A stretch of DNA of 64,000 nucleotides. Source: Armillaria gallica (lineage: Eukaryota > Basidiomycota > Agaricomycetes > Agaricales > Physalacriaceae). The position numbers and the translations under genes were made by a program. Shown here in pieces: positions 33,154 to 44,989 of this stretch; position 1 is the stretch's first letter; each line of letters begins with the position of its first letter. The notes under the pieces are model-generated. The model was not told the origin of the DNA and did no database searches. It was given only the letters and a program-made list of their open reading frames with translations. Where the stretch lies: the NCBI GenBank assembly GCA_037576215.1, contig JBANDB010000015.1, positions 1,674,001 to 1,738,000 of the forward strand. Reading direction: 5' to 3'.

Positions 33154-34679
33154 TGTATGATGTCAAAGCAAGGATTTCAATGGAAAAAGAGTATTAGTTG
33201 TCGTTAGGCAAGGAGCTGCTGAGAACTACCGTCCAGCTTATCATTGTGCCATCTACAATCACATCTCTCCTCGATGCCAAAAGCCACTACAAGTTCTTCA
33301 AGTCACTGACCATCCTCTCAACACTTGGTCCAAGCCGTCCTTTCCAAGTATAGTGATGGCTCTAATGAAGGCTTGGAGCCGGTTGGTTTGGTCACGGCAC
33401 TGTACGAGCAGTTAGACAATGTTCTAAATCTGTAGGACATGGCTTACGATACCTATGAGTCCCTTAGAATTGGAGAAAGACATATAGTCCACTGTTAGGT
33501 ACACAACCCAATACCATGCTTTTCCAATAAGCCATCTTTGATGGACTTGGCACTCATCTATGCAGATCTCTGGACTATAAGAGGGAAAGAGATGGGTTGG
33601 TATTGGGATAATTGGACCACAAATGCAGTGGACGAGTGTTGTTGTGTTCAGGAAAAGACTTGAATACAAGATGATGGAAGACCTATGCTCCATTCCGCAT
33701 TGTATTGAATTGTCACCAGATGGGGACAGTCCACCAGGGTATGAACTCAGCTACAATATATTGTTCTGAAGGAGCAACTTAACATAGTCGCTATTTGAAG
33801 ATGTAAAGGTAGCATACCTCTGAGAGTCATCTTTTTCTTCTCTGTACCCTGGTATCCAGGTATATGTGTTTTCTGCTTGTCCGAGATGCTGGAATCATCA
33901 CCAAGCCAGAGCATCCAGGTCTTCGGTCAAAGTTCGACACACAGAGATGCGATGAGAAAGATGAAGTATTGGCATAGTCTGCCATAAAAGTTGTCAGGTG
34001 AATAGGGTTGCTCAAACTCCAAAATATCGACCATGGCGGACGGTGATACCTGTAGAGCTGATTGAGATAATCCTGCAAAGTATCGGTATAGCGTACCATT
34101 AGTGCATGCTCAACGCCAGTTTACACCCTAGCTTCATGAATCCTCCTCTTCCGCAGCTTCCTCCCATTTTGTTGTCACCAGTATCTACTCTGGTTCACGA
34201 AATATCTCATCGTGTAATTTTCCAGAGCCTCTGGTCATGCATATACCCACACTGCCTGACTCTTTGCAAACCTTGGAGGCCCTCCCTAGAGCCCTATCGA
34301 GTCAGCACGTCTTCCTGTGCTCGGTTTTGGTACGCATCATGCATAGGGATCTTGCGACCATCGCAGTAGGTCTGCGATCATCTGAACGCCTTTGCCAAAC
34401 AAGGACAACTGACATTTGGTGTTCAAGAGACCAAGGGACAGTAGGTGAGAATGGCATTCATTCATGATGCGCTTCTCCACCTGGATTCAACTGGGAGTGG
34501 CCTCCACCGGAAAAGTGGCACCAGAGTTGAGTTCCTCCAGCCTCCAGGGAGAGCACAGTGGGATGGGGCAGGCATGCATACACACAAAAGACAGAAAGTT
34601 GACACTGCAACCTCTGCGCCACCTTTATCATTCTGACTGAAGGCGGAGATGAGTTCGAAGAACATTGTTGGAACACATG
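33154..34679. other. No confident gene
   Basis: Minus frames at 33424-33693 and 33827-34099 are open and lie upstream of the F-box remnant on the same strand, but carry no recognised domain. Confidence 0.35.
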
Positions 34680-35811
34680 ATCTTGTGCTTGGGGAGTTGT
34701 CCAATGAAAGAGAGTAGGGGCTGAGGAGGGCTTTAGCACTTGGTGTTGTTTGAGAAACTGGAGAGACTTACCATCCTTGTCGCCATCTCCTCTATTGTCT
34801 CCATCTCCTTCAAACCCTCCTCTGGCCTGCACCTGGCTGACCTTGCTCGCAGCACGATGATTCATTGTCCTGAAGTAAAACCAGGTTTCGGCACACAGTC
34901 ATTGACATCGCTGGTGGCTCTAGCATTGGATGGCACACACGCAGAACAGAAGGATGTTGTGCTGAGAATGGGTGAATACCTAGGGATGTTGGGTGGTGAG
35001 TAACTTACTATTGCCAGCATGTCTGTGGTTATCCTCCTTCCTGCATCCCTGCATTCCCTTGTTCCGACCATCACAGCCTGACGATACTCGTCTCAGCATG
35101 AAATGTGGGTCCCAAGGCATCGACGTCGGAGGAATTCAACAGCACTGTACAGTGCTCTCCAATACTACCGGCTGATCAGAGAAATTGATATCTCTGGGAA
35201 CAGTGAGCACCACTGAACATCAGCAAGGAGCGAGTGGACTTACCCTCCCATGTGTTTCCTCTCCATTCCCATACAATCTGTATCTCATCGCTGTCGAGAA
35301 CAATGAAGAAGTTTCGTTCTCCACAATTTCAAATGCATGTGTTCGTCGTCTCGGAGCAAAATTCAGACATTCCATTCGACATAAATCATGTCACCACTGG
35401 CAAGGGTGCAGGTCGGTTACAACGCTATCGATTCAGGTTGATGTTGATGAGACTCAGTAGGGAAGAGTACACTGAGGAAGGAAGATTAGAACAAATGTAT
35501 CACTCAGCGAATAAGCTGACCTTTGGTGACATCAATATCATGTTAAAGTCCTCCTTGCAGCGTGGTCTTGAGGTTTAAATTTCAGGCAGTAGAATGGCGA
35601 CTGGAATGAATGGTAAATGTAGTACCTCGAGCGGGTACCAAATACACTGACAGGGTGTCAAGAAGGAGGCCAGAATCATCTTGAAAGTATTGGACATCAT
35701 TGATGGACAGGAAATACGAAAGGAGTGATAGAAAGAGCTGATGATGGCAAAAGAAAAGGGACGACTTGGCTGTATCTGAGCGTTGCTCTTATTTTGGGCA
35801 TCAACGCCCAT
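34680..35811 (-). pseudogene. Gene family R, copy 3
   Basis: This is the fullest copy of the three. On the minus strand ATG 35811 opens MGVDAQNKSNAQ, followed by a frame open to 35575. Further donor-like GTAAG sites at about 34770 and 35009 fall where copies 1 and 2 have them. No family is recognised. The rest is interrupted. Confidence 0.5.
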
Positions 35812-38356
35812 CTCACGACAAGTCAGCACTGTGCTTTGCGATGCATATTCCATATGTACAAGCACGCTCTCTGGATAAATTATAGTGGTAATGAAAGGTG
35901 CATTAGCAAAATGGTCACTTCGTCTTTGGGGTATTTCAGTACTTTCTAAAGTCATGAAAGCTTTGAAAGACACAAAATACAATGTCTTTCCACAAGAAGA
36001 AAATGTATTTCACAAGACACGTACCTTGTCTTGTCAAGTAGATCAGAACTTTGAAAGACCAGCACATTGTCTTTCATACAGCAACATCTTTTATATAATT
36101 TAGTTTGCTTATTGCTTTGGAACATCATGAACAAAGAAAGAGCATAGAAAGCATAGTGGTAATTGGCATAATCATACTACATGGGCATACAGCAAGCAGG
36201 TACATTTAAACAATAAGTAACATTAGTATGAGAAAGCTTGATTACATGGGGGAAGGATGTCGCACTCTGGTGAGAAGGACCTAGTAGCTAGTCACTGGAG
36301 TAGCTCTCCGCAGTCTCCCTGGCCCATCTATGTCCTATCCCATTTGTACTGTGGTCATTTGGATCACATTAGATGGTGTTTAAATCCAACTCCTGCACCC
36401 AAAAAAAGACATGAGCCTCAAAGGTACCTGCAGTGAGCAACCATAATCTCCTGGACTAGGGACTTACCTTTAGACAAATGGTAACACACTGGAATGAAAG
36501 GGCATCAGTGCTCAAAAACCAGCCCCCAGGGAGAGTAACGTACCATGTGCAAAGCCCATTTTGATACTCATCTGGGATCCCTAGACGTGATATGCACCAC
36601 ACCACCTTTGCATTCAGCTTGCTAGAGCATGGTGCCTTCGCATGCTGGGGTTCAGCTTGCTGGTTCGATGCTGAGGTTGTTCTTTGAATGAGGATGGAGG
36701 GGGAAAGGAAGAATGCGCAGATCAATTCGAATTGACTTTTGGATTCAAAAGTCAACATCATGTGATTGGTCTGTGCGCAGGTGCCCTGGCGGAGTTTGAA
36801 AGAACTTAGACAAATTTTTACCAATGTTTAGCTTCAGTTACATAGTTTTCATACTCTCAAGCGGCGATGCAACGTAGTAAATAGGTACCCAAAACACCAG
36901 TCATGTCAGAATTGCAACTCAAAATTTGCACCTACTGCTACTATGATGTAATCTTTCAGAACTGAGTTCTGAAACCTGACATCATTGCCAGCACGTTCAT
37001 GCAAGTGCTCAATGTCATAGTATAACGTAAATAGTATCAGGCAAACAAAAATCATGCAACCAGGAGTATTCGAACCCACAGTCTAACCATAGCAGACACC
37101 CATTCAACAGAGTCTACCATATATACTTATAAAATTTGGTAAGATGCAAAAGACATTCAAGACCTGGCTCCAAAGATCAAGACACTGATCCCAAGACCAA
37201 GACGCTGAATGGAGTCCAAAAAAAGACAAATTGGCTGTTTTGCTGATGTGGCGATGGTCAGATCAGCTGTGACACAGCACCCCTCTTAAACCCCCACATT
37301 CGGTACACTCAGCATTCAATATTCGGTGCTTTGCTAGGTTATGTAGCTAAAAAAATTCTCTGCCTGTCATTCAAACCAAGGGATTATTCCTCTGATATCA
37401 CAGTATGTAAAGTATTTGAAATGTCAGATATGACGTGACTTTGGCCACAAAAGCACTGAAGCTTCATTTTCTTCTCTAATCCTGAATCATTCTGCAGGTG
37501 TCACTGAATTAGGAGCATTGCTAAACCAGCTTGTAGTTGGTGACGATTGTGAAGAACAGGCAATGTCATGTTCGAGACAGAAAATGAATGTGATAAAATA
37601 TATCTGATTGGTTGGACCGTTAGATGGGTACTTCGTACATGTATTGCAACTGGATCGGTGTTGTATCATTCTGTGAAATCTGCAATCATGCCCGAACCAA
37701 TTCCTGTGCAGGCAATTAAAGAGTACGACACATCCACTCCCAAAGTTTCTCTTCGGGTTTGTTGTCAGAATCGTGGATCAGCTTGAAGTAGATAGGAATG
37801 ACCCGGCGTCTTGCTATCCTTTGCTGAATTTGTAATGTCAATGCCAGTGGAAGACGTCCATCGCGCCTTTGTTGCTGCCGCAATACCTCCCCTCTGCAAG
37901 CTTGAGGACAGTTTTCTCATCAGCCGAGTGTCTCTGAACTAATAGGATGGTAATGGGTTCAAAGTGTTTGATCTCGGACCAGTCCAGATGGTGGCATCTC
38001 AGAAAGTAGTCTCTTTGACTGTGGTGACATTTTAGAAACATCATGATATGCTAGTTTTTGTAATAGGTTAAAACGAGCTTCGCATAGACCAAAAATGGGG
38101 AGGAGAGAGATAGAAAAGGATGCTTTATGACAGTGCCAGCCACGATGGTAGTGCAATATGTCTCTGTTTTTAGACTCAAGCCTCGTGACAAGAAACTGGA
38201 CAGTATGCAAGATAGCCAGCACATCAGATGTGCTGCAAGCGACGTTGACCATTGATATGCAGACAGACCCCCAAAGATGGTCACGTCTTTTCAGGATGGA
38301 TCATAGGACGGTCATGTCCTAGTCATAGATAGGGCTCCCGGTCATATCCTCCACTA
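35812..38356. other. No confident gene
   Basis: Minus frames at 36456-36824 and 37959-38252 are open but unrecognised. The stretch is AT-rich and CpG-poor. A tRNA-like sequence is noted separately. Confidence 0.35.
37055..37122 (-). other. tRNA-like sequence (tRNA pseudogene or SINE head)
   Basis: On the minus strand there is a B box (GGGTTCGAATACTCC), a plausible five-pair anticodon stem with seven-base loop (GTCTG-CTATGGT-TAGAC), and a TTTTTG Pol III terminator right after. The T-stem pairs poorly and no good acceptor stem forms, so a functional tRNA is unlikely. Confidence 0.4.
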
Positions 38357-39244
38357 GTACATCTTCTCTCTCACTCTGTCCCAGTCCGTATCCAAACCTC
38401 TCTCAAATGTCACCCTACAAAAATCCTCAGGCATACTTTCAACATATTCGTTGAATACCAGAGGATCCTTATAGTGTGGGTCCAACATCTCATATGGTAA
38501 TCCTGGTCTTGCTTGGGACAGGCACAGTATCCTTCTTCCCACAGGTTCACGCGTGATGTTGCCCATACCCGATGCTCAGCAGTCATGAGGTACATCTGCA
38601 GTCTCACGTCCTTCCACACCGAATGTCCAGGAACTGCATGTGAGGAAGAGGGACATCCGATCTCATCATGCCACGTAGGCATCTCTGTCACCAGATTTCA
38701 TCGATTTTGCACATCCTCTGCATCAGCTATAACCAGCACAAGTTTACAGCTGATCTCCCAGACTGGTCTCTGCTCTGTCAATGCAGACAAACAAGACCCT
38801 CACTGCTTTGATGCCACGCTGGAATCTTTGGTGATTATAGTCAACTTTCCTCAATGGCTGCCACCTCCGAGTCCCCCTTCCTTGTCTTGTGGCAAGTGAT
38901 GTGCATCCTTGTATGTTCCAGCTACCTGGACAGATTGTGAATCGACAAGGGAGAACCACACTTCTTGAGGGAAAATCAGAAGAAGGGTGTAGGTGACTCC
39001 ATCTCATCATTACTACCTTCATCCCTACGAATGGCTGGGAGATGTCAAGGCCTCCATGTGTGTTTTCATAGATGAACTGGCCAGGATTGATAGCTAAAAC
39101 CTGGGAGGAGCTTATATGGATTGCAGCACCTCTGCACTGATAATACTGCGCACTGAGGAGAAGGGGAGACTGTATTGAAGTTGACATGCCAAATGTGCTA
39201 TGTTGGCATGAACTAAGACGATAGTAAAAGTGACATGTTGGCAT
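38357..39244 (-). pseudogene. Unrecognised gene remnant
   Basis: Consecutive minus frames have coding-like stretches that change frame: QVLAINPGQFIYENTHGGL (near 39100), then TYKDAHHLPQDKEGGLGGGS (near 38900), then DPHYKDPLVFNEYVESMPED in the last frame, which ends at TAG 38357. Donor- and acceptor-like sites could join some of them. I do not recognise the family. Confidence 0.35.
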
Positions 39245-40073
39245 TCAGAAAAAGATCATGGTGACACAAGGCTTCTATGCTGATAAACAGTACATGTGGC
39301 CCTACAAGTTCAGAAATCTCACCCAGTCAAGTACTGTAAGTTCGTACCTGTCCAGCCATTGCATATTGGACCCTCAGCATATAAACATCTCTCGCTGGTC
39401 AATGTTTACAGGTGGACCGGTGTCGTTGATCCTTTCTGCTCATTGTGACGAACGTTTCAGGGCGAGAACATTCAGAAAATAGAGTCTAATGCTTGCGATG
39501 GAGCCTGGAGGATTATAAGGACAGCACAGAGATGACAAAAAGAAGTCAAGAAGATGAGTCAGCATCTTGGTGACTTCTACTGCATCCGAGTCGACATCGA
39601 TCAATGATCAGCTGGAAGCCCATAGCCACCGGGCAACACTAGACGACTCAGCTCACACAGACATGCAAGGAACAAGCTCGGTATTCATAGAAATGACGGT
39701 ACAGGTGGTGGTAGACTAAAGAGAAGGGAACGTATGTAGCTACCTATCTAGGTTATCCGGCTACCTCTGGTAGATAACTGGTGTCCCCGGTTACATCAGC
39801 TATATCTTCTTTGCCTATTACTTAGATCATAAATCCACCTGCCTCCCCGATTAACTGTGAATACTATGTCTGTTGGCATGAACAACTACCTAAGGTGCCA
39901 GGTGTCACTGATTGCAGACTTTGATGTTTTTTATGGCACAGCACAACATGAGCATATGGTGCTTGTTCTCTGAACTTTCTTCCTTGACAACCACCATATC
40001 ATCGAAAGTGAGCTACTCTGGAATTTTCTATGGACTCCGATTGTACTGACTTGATTTCTATCGATCTGCTAGC
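39245..40073. other. Upstream region of DUF6535 copy C
   Basis: No gene seen. From about 39890 it resembles the 200 bases before copy A (both have GCACAGCACAACAYGAGCATA-like sequence, then ACTTGATYTCYATCGAT), so the duplication includes the promoter region. Confidence 0.5.
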
Positions 40074-42770
40074 ATGGCAGACACTGATGGGAATGGTGCA
40101 GAGTCACCCCCAAACCAACCTTCAGCAACTGGTAGTTGTGTTCCCTCACTTGACCTTGGAGCTCCTCCAAGCGGGACATTTTTCAGACTGAACAAGAATC
40201 AGCTGCATTCATGGGGAGTCAGTGTGTTCAATTTGCTTCAACTGTTCTGCTAAGATGGCATTTAATTTTAAATGGTATCAGGTGCTGCTCCACACGACTA
40301 TAAGGCTCGCTACTGTCCAGATCCTTATAGTCAAGAGATGTCTGACAATGCACAAATATGGCCTATCTACAACAAAGAAGCGGCTGATTTCAACGCCAAT
40401 ATGTTGGCAGAGTGGTGGGATACCATTGATGTCTTACTTGTTTTTGTGCGTCTCACGTTTCCTTTCAAAACCAAGCTCCAAAAAGTCTAATATATTATAG
40501 GCTGGTCTTTTCTCTGCAGTACTCACAACCTTCGTGGTGCAAACATCGCATAGCATGCAACTTGATTACAACCAGGCATCCACGTTTCTTCTCTTTGAAA
40601 TTCTCAAGGCCACAGTGTCAAATGGCTCCCAACCCTCTATCCCTTCCTCCCCCACCACTTTCTTTTCTCTCAGCCATTCTGATGAATGGTTGAACAGTTT
40701 GTGGTTTATGAGTCTGACTTTTAGTCTCATCACCACCCTCGTGGCTGTTTTAGTCAAGCAGTGGCTCCACCAATATGTCGCCATTGTCTCTGACAGCTCT
40801 GCACGTGATCATGCAAGAATCTGACATATGCGATATGCTGGACTACAGGCATGGCAAGTACCAATGATCATCGGAATGCTTCCAGTCCTCCTCCATGTTT
40901 CATTGGCGCTCTTTTTTGCTGGTCTCGCTGTTTTCTTGTTCTCTCTGGGCATGAAGGTAGCCTGGCTAGCGTCTATCATTGGCACAGCAACATACATGGC
41001 CTACATCATTGCCCTAATCCTCCCCCTCATCTATCCCTATTATCCATTCAAGGTACCATTAATGCTTTATGTCCACTCTCTGTATCAATTTGTCAATGAC
41101 TTTCTTTTCCTACGTATTGCCCTCATATGACAATATCCATGTACCCATGTGTTTCACCGTGACAATCATCGCTGGAGCATGTACCAGTGAAGACACAAAA
41201 GCATTTTCCAACACTGATCACATCCTCTGAAGGAAATCAAGCATGATCATGTTCAAAAGTATGCTGCCAAAGTAGATGCGCAATCGCTGCGATGGCTGCA
41301 CTCCTCCCCCTCTAATGTATCAGTACACCAAAGTGTGCTGCAAGCCATTTCTGGAATGTCGTCCACCACTTTGAAATGTCTACCAGATGAATATATCTCT
41401 GCACTCATGATATCTCTGCATCAGCAGATAGAGCGCATGAAAGCACTTGTGTCATCTCCTGAAGTGGATGAGTTCTGCCTCTACTGTAGAGTGTTGGCCC
41501 TCCTTTATGGTTATCCAATAGATAAATCCTCTATTGAGCAACTGAAAGGGATATTGTCAGGTACAATGATGCCATCAGCTGTTTTGTCCAGAATCCTTCA
41601 AGGCCCACAGCGCTCTTCCCTCATCTTGCACTCCACAGTGTGGAAGGCACTAATCAATGCCACTTGGGGGCTAACAACCTTCCCACCTGAATGGGGCCAT
41701 AGCAGTGTTTGGGAATTAGTAGAGCTTGAATTTACGAAAATCCTTGTGAATTCCTTGACTACGAGAGCGAGCAGGGGTGCTACCACTATCAACAGGCCTA
41801 CAGATGAGATAGGGGAATACATACTTGGGAAGATTATGGGTCAATCAGAGTTTGATTATCCAAGCTTCCATTTGCCTGCCGTCCCCTTGTCCTTCCTTCC
41901 TTCCTTCAATGATCTTGATTGGCATATCATTCTCGCACTTATCACCTGAATGCAGGAGAGATTGTGTGATCCCATGCATGCCTCAGATTGAAAGCAGCTA
42001 ATCGAAATTACCACTACTATCATTGAATGCGCCATGGACATCCTCAGCTATAGTCATGCCGCCAACAGAGCAATGTGCCCAGTCCTGGATATCTTATACT
42101 CCTGGCTTTCCTCTGAGGCTTTTGTTGTTGTCAGCCCAGATCTTGAAACACTTGCACACAAGATAATAATGATTCTTGACAGTAGGGGATATTAGATGAT
42201 GCATTCACTCCCAAGTATGCGATTCTATTCTGTTGCTTATCAGTGTTACTTTCATTCACTATCAGGCAGTGGCAAGAGATCGGAAAACAATGTGCTGCCT
42301 GGCTTGGGACATCTTGTATTAAGATCTTTGAGCCTGCATCCAATTTCATGCATATTTGACTCTCGTTATCCCCACTTTTCGATCAACAGACTTTTCCAGG
42401 TTATGTTGCTTCTTATTGAGGAGCATAATGAGAGTATCCTCTATCAGTGGGTGCAACATCTGGCCATGCAAAATATCTGGCCAGTGTATCTTTCGCAATT
42501 AGTGTGGTGGACATCAGGAGAGGAATTCCACCAATGGACCTTTCTCAAATGTGTTCTGGCTATTGTTGTAATCGGAGAGCTGCAGAATATGCTGGGCCAT
42601 AGTGGTGGTGACAATGAGTCTTTACCAAAGTATTATTCCGATGCATATACAGGTATGAACCAGCCTTGTTGGCTGCAAAAAGTTTATTCATCTAGGTGAG
42701 CCTATTTTTCTTTGTTAATTCATGTAACCACTCTAACAGTGCTACAGTGGCAGAAAACTCAAATATTCAC
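40074..42770 (+). pseudogene. DUF6535 family membrane protein, copy C (many stops)
   Basis: Exons 40074-40221, 40282-40445 and from 40501 match copy A in borders and phase. The core is recognisable (AEWWDTIDVLLVF, LWFMSLTFSLITTLVAVLVK, MLPVLLHVSLALFFAGLAVF). At least four in-frame TGA stops at 40822, 41128, 41947 and 41989 align with CGA codons in copy A (1139, 1421, 2264, 2306). A further TGA near 41190 and a TAG near 42193 are present. The 3' end follows the other copies (WWTSGEEFHQWTFLKCVLAI). It is a dead paralogue of copy A, closer to A than to B. Confidence 0.82.
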
Positions 42771-43619
42771 AGGTACGGAGTTTTGCAACGTGATTAACCT
42801 CCTGGACTCATTGAGGATAGATTGCAGCACATCCAAAATTCCAGGAATTCTTGCATTGTAAACATCAAACACAGGAAAATGTAGGAGATGCTGGTTCTCC
42901 TGTTGTATTGATGGACTCAACTTGCTAGTATGTGCTGCAGTATGCAAACAAGTCTGATAGATTATTTACTGACAGTATCAGACTACAACCAGTAGTTGAA
43001 TAATGAAATCATTTACCATGGAATTTTACTCAATCCCTTTCGGTTTATAAAGGAGTGCAAGAACTGTATGAATACGAAGTTGAGAACAGTAGAGGTAATC
43101 ACCATGAAAACACGGGTCATTTTTTTATCCAACAGAAACAAAACAGTCGTTACATTATCATGCACTATTGACTCACGTGAGTGCAGAATGTCAGTATTTC
43201 TTCATCCCATCCTCCTGTAATCCTCCCACTGTCCCATTTTCCCCTTCTTGTCCTCTCTCCCTCACCTCAACTCCTCATTGTGTTCAATGTGGAGTGCAGC
43301 ACTCTTGTCGTCTCGCATAATGAGTTGGAAAATGAGCGAGAATTTGACTTTATTGCTGGGACCGGTTCCTTTTCAGGACAGAAAAAGGTATTCTAAAAAT
43401 GTCACAACATTTTGTTCCCTTTGTATGCCACAAAAATGGGATACGGAAAATACAATAGAACACTTGTCCTCCTTTCGCTGTAGCTTACATACTAAAAACA
43501 ACATTTCTCCAGGTGAAGAGTAGTTTCTTTTGTTCTAGTCACAGGAAATGCCTTTTTCATTCCATTTTTTCTCATTCTTTTCCTTCACAACTTTTTGAGG
43601 TCTTATTTTTCCACAGTGA
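42771..43619. other. Spacer after copy C
   Basis: The first 100 bases belong to the shared DUF6535 tail. No gene seen in the rest. Confidence 0.45.
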
Positions 43620-44040
43620 AAATGTACCAGCTCCGGTGTCTTAGACATGTCGTGGTCTCATGACTGAAAAGTAGCTCGTTTGGGCAACTTTTTGATCAAT
43701 TTTTGGTAATCGAGTTTTTACTTCTTGACTGCCACATTGATTGGTGTCTCCGAGTCATCAAGCTCGACAGTGGGCTTGGATTTGATTTGATTTGATTATC
43801 TTTATCTCTTTCTCAATGTCTTCCTGCAGCTGCATTTCAATGCATGAAATGGGCAGTAAAACCAAGAAAAGTCAGTATTTCACATCTCTGTGTTGGCAGC
43901 CTTTAATAACAAGATTTTCAGCAGTATGATTTGACTACCGGGTAAGAGATTTTTACTGATTCTCATTTTATGTAGCTTACCATTCCTTTTCTTTCCCTAG
44001 GCTTGCCCTGCAATGCGCTGCCGACAAGTCCATTCAAGTT
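43620..44040 (+). repeat. Segment paralogous to 4040-4420
   Basis: See 4040-4420. Both lie about 1 kb downstream of a DUF6535 copy, which shows that the duplicated unit was larger than the gene. A short TTTGATTTGATTTGATT run at about 43782 is unique to this copy. Confidence 0.5.
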
Positions 44041-44243
44041 GCATACACAATTGTGTGTGACTTTTCCCCATACTTTTCATGTCTGGTTTATGCGGTGCTC
44101 ATCAGAGTGGCTCCGAATGCTGTCAATGACAGGAATTTTGCCTGTCGAAGACCAGCGAGCATGAATTCCAGAGATCATTGGGAGGATGGTCATTGCCATT
44201 CCTCAAACTGACGAGGCTATACTGTCCATTTTGTACAAAAACT

Positions 44244-44293
44244 CCCTATAACTATAGGGGACCGAGTTATACATCATTCCCTATAACTATAGG
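44244..44293. repeat. Palindromic 15-mer repeated twice
   Basis: CCCTATAACTATAGG occurs at 44244 and again at 44279. The arms CCTATA and TATAGG are inverted copies. The flanks (44041-44990) hold no gene. Confidence 0.7.
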
Positions 44294-44989
44294 CAAATCA
44301 AATTCTATGTATCTTTCAGAAGGGCCCCCATTAATCTTTGAATCCGCCCAAACCCTATAAGATAGGTATCATGTTATGACACTCTCACCAACTCTCTGCT
44401 CCCTGTTACCTGACTGATGCACCATGTCTTACCCTTTTTGTATGTCCCCCCATATTCATTATTGATCAGGTGTCCTGGTAGGGTTTGATGGGATCTCTCT
44501 ACTTGTCTGTACAATCTATGTTGATGGATCTCACTCAAATCTCACTGGCCAACCCTGCATGTATTGTAGATCTCATTATCCATTCTGATACCATGTACCC
44601 ACTGCGACTCAGTTTTCTGGTACTTGTATACTACTAGCTCTGGGTCAATCTAGGTAGTCGCTTTCTGCAGGTTCGTTCCTACTGAAGACTTGGTATAGCC
44701 TGCAGTTCATGTATTCAAAATTCATGTTGATACTGCCACTCTGACTTTCTGCAGGATCGAGATATGCCAGAGATCCTAGGCACAGATAATGTTCCAATAG
44801 TGTTCATATTGCAGCTATGTGGGCAGATGCCTGTATGCGGTATTCCCGTGGCATGTTCCTCACTACATCAATGCTCGATTTGCACTCAATCCTGACAATA
44901 TACGCATCCTGATTATGCACACCCAAATTTTACACACCCACATTATACATTGAAGAGACTCTGTGCACGCAAGCTAGAAATGCAACAGT

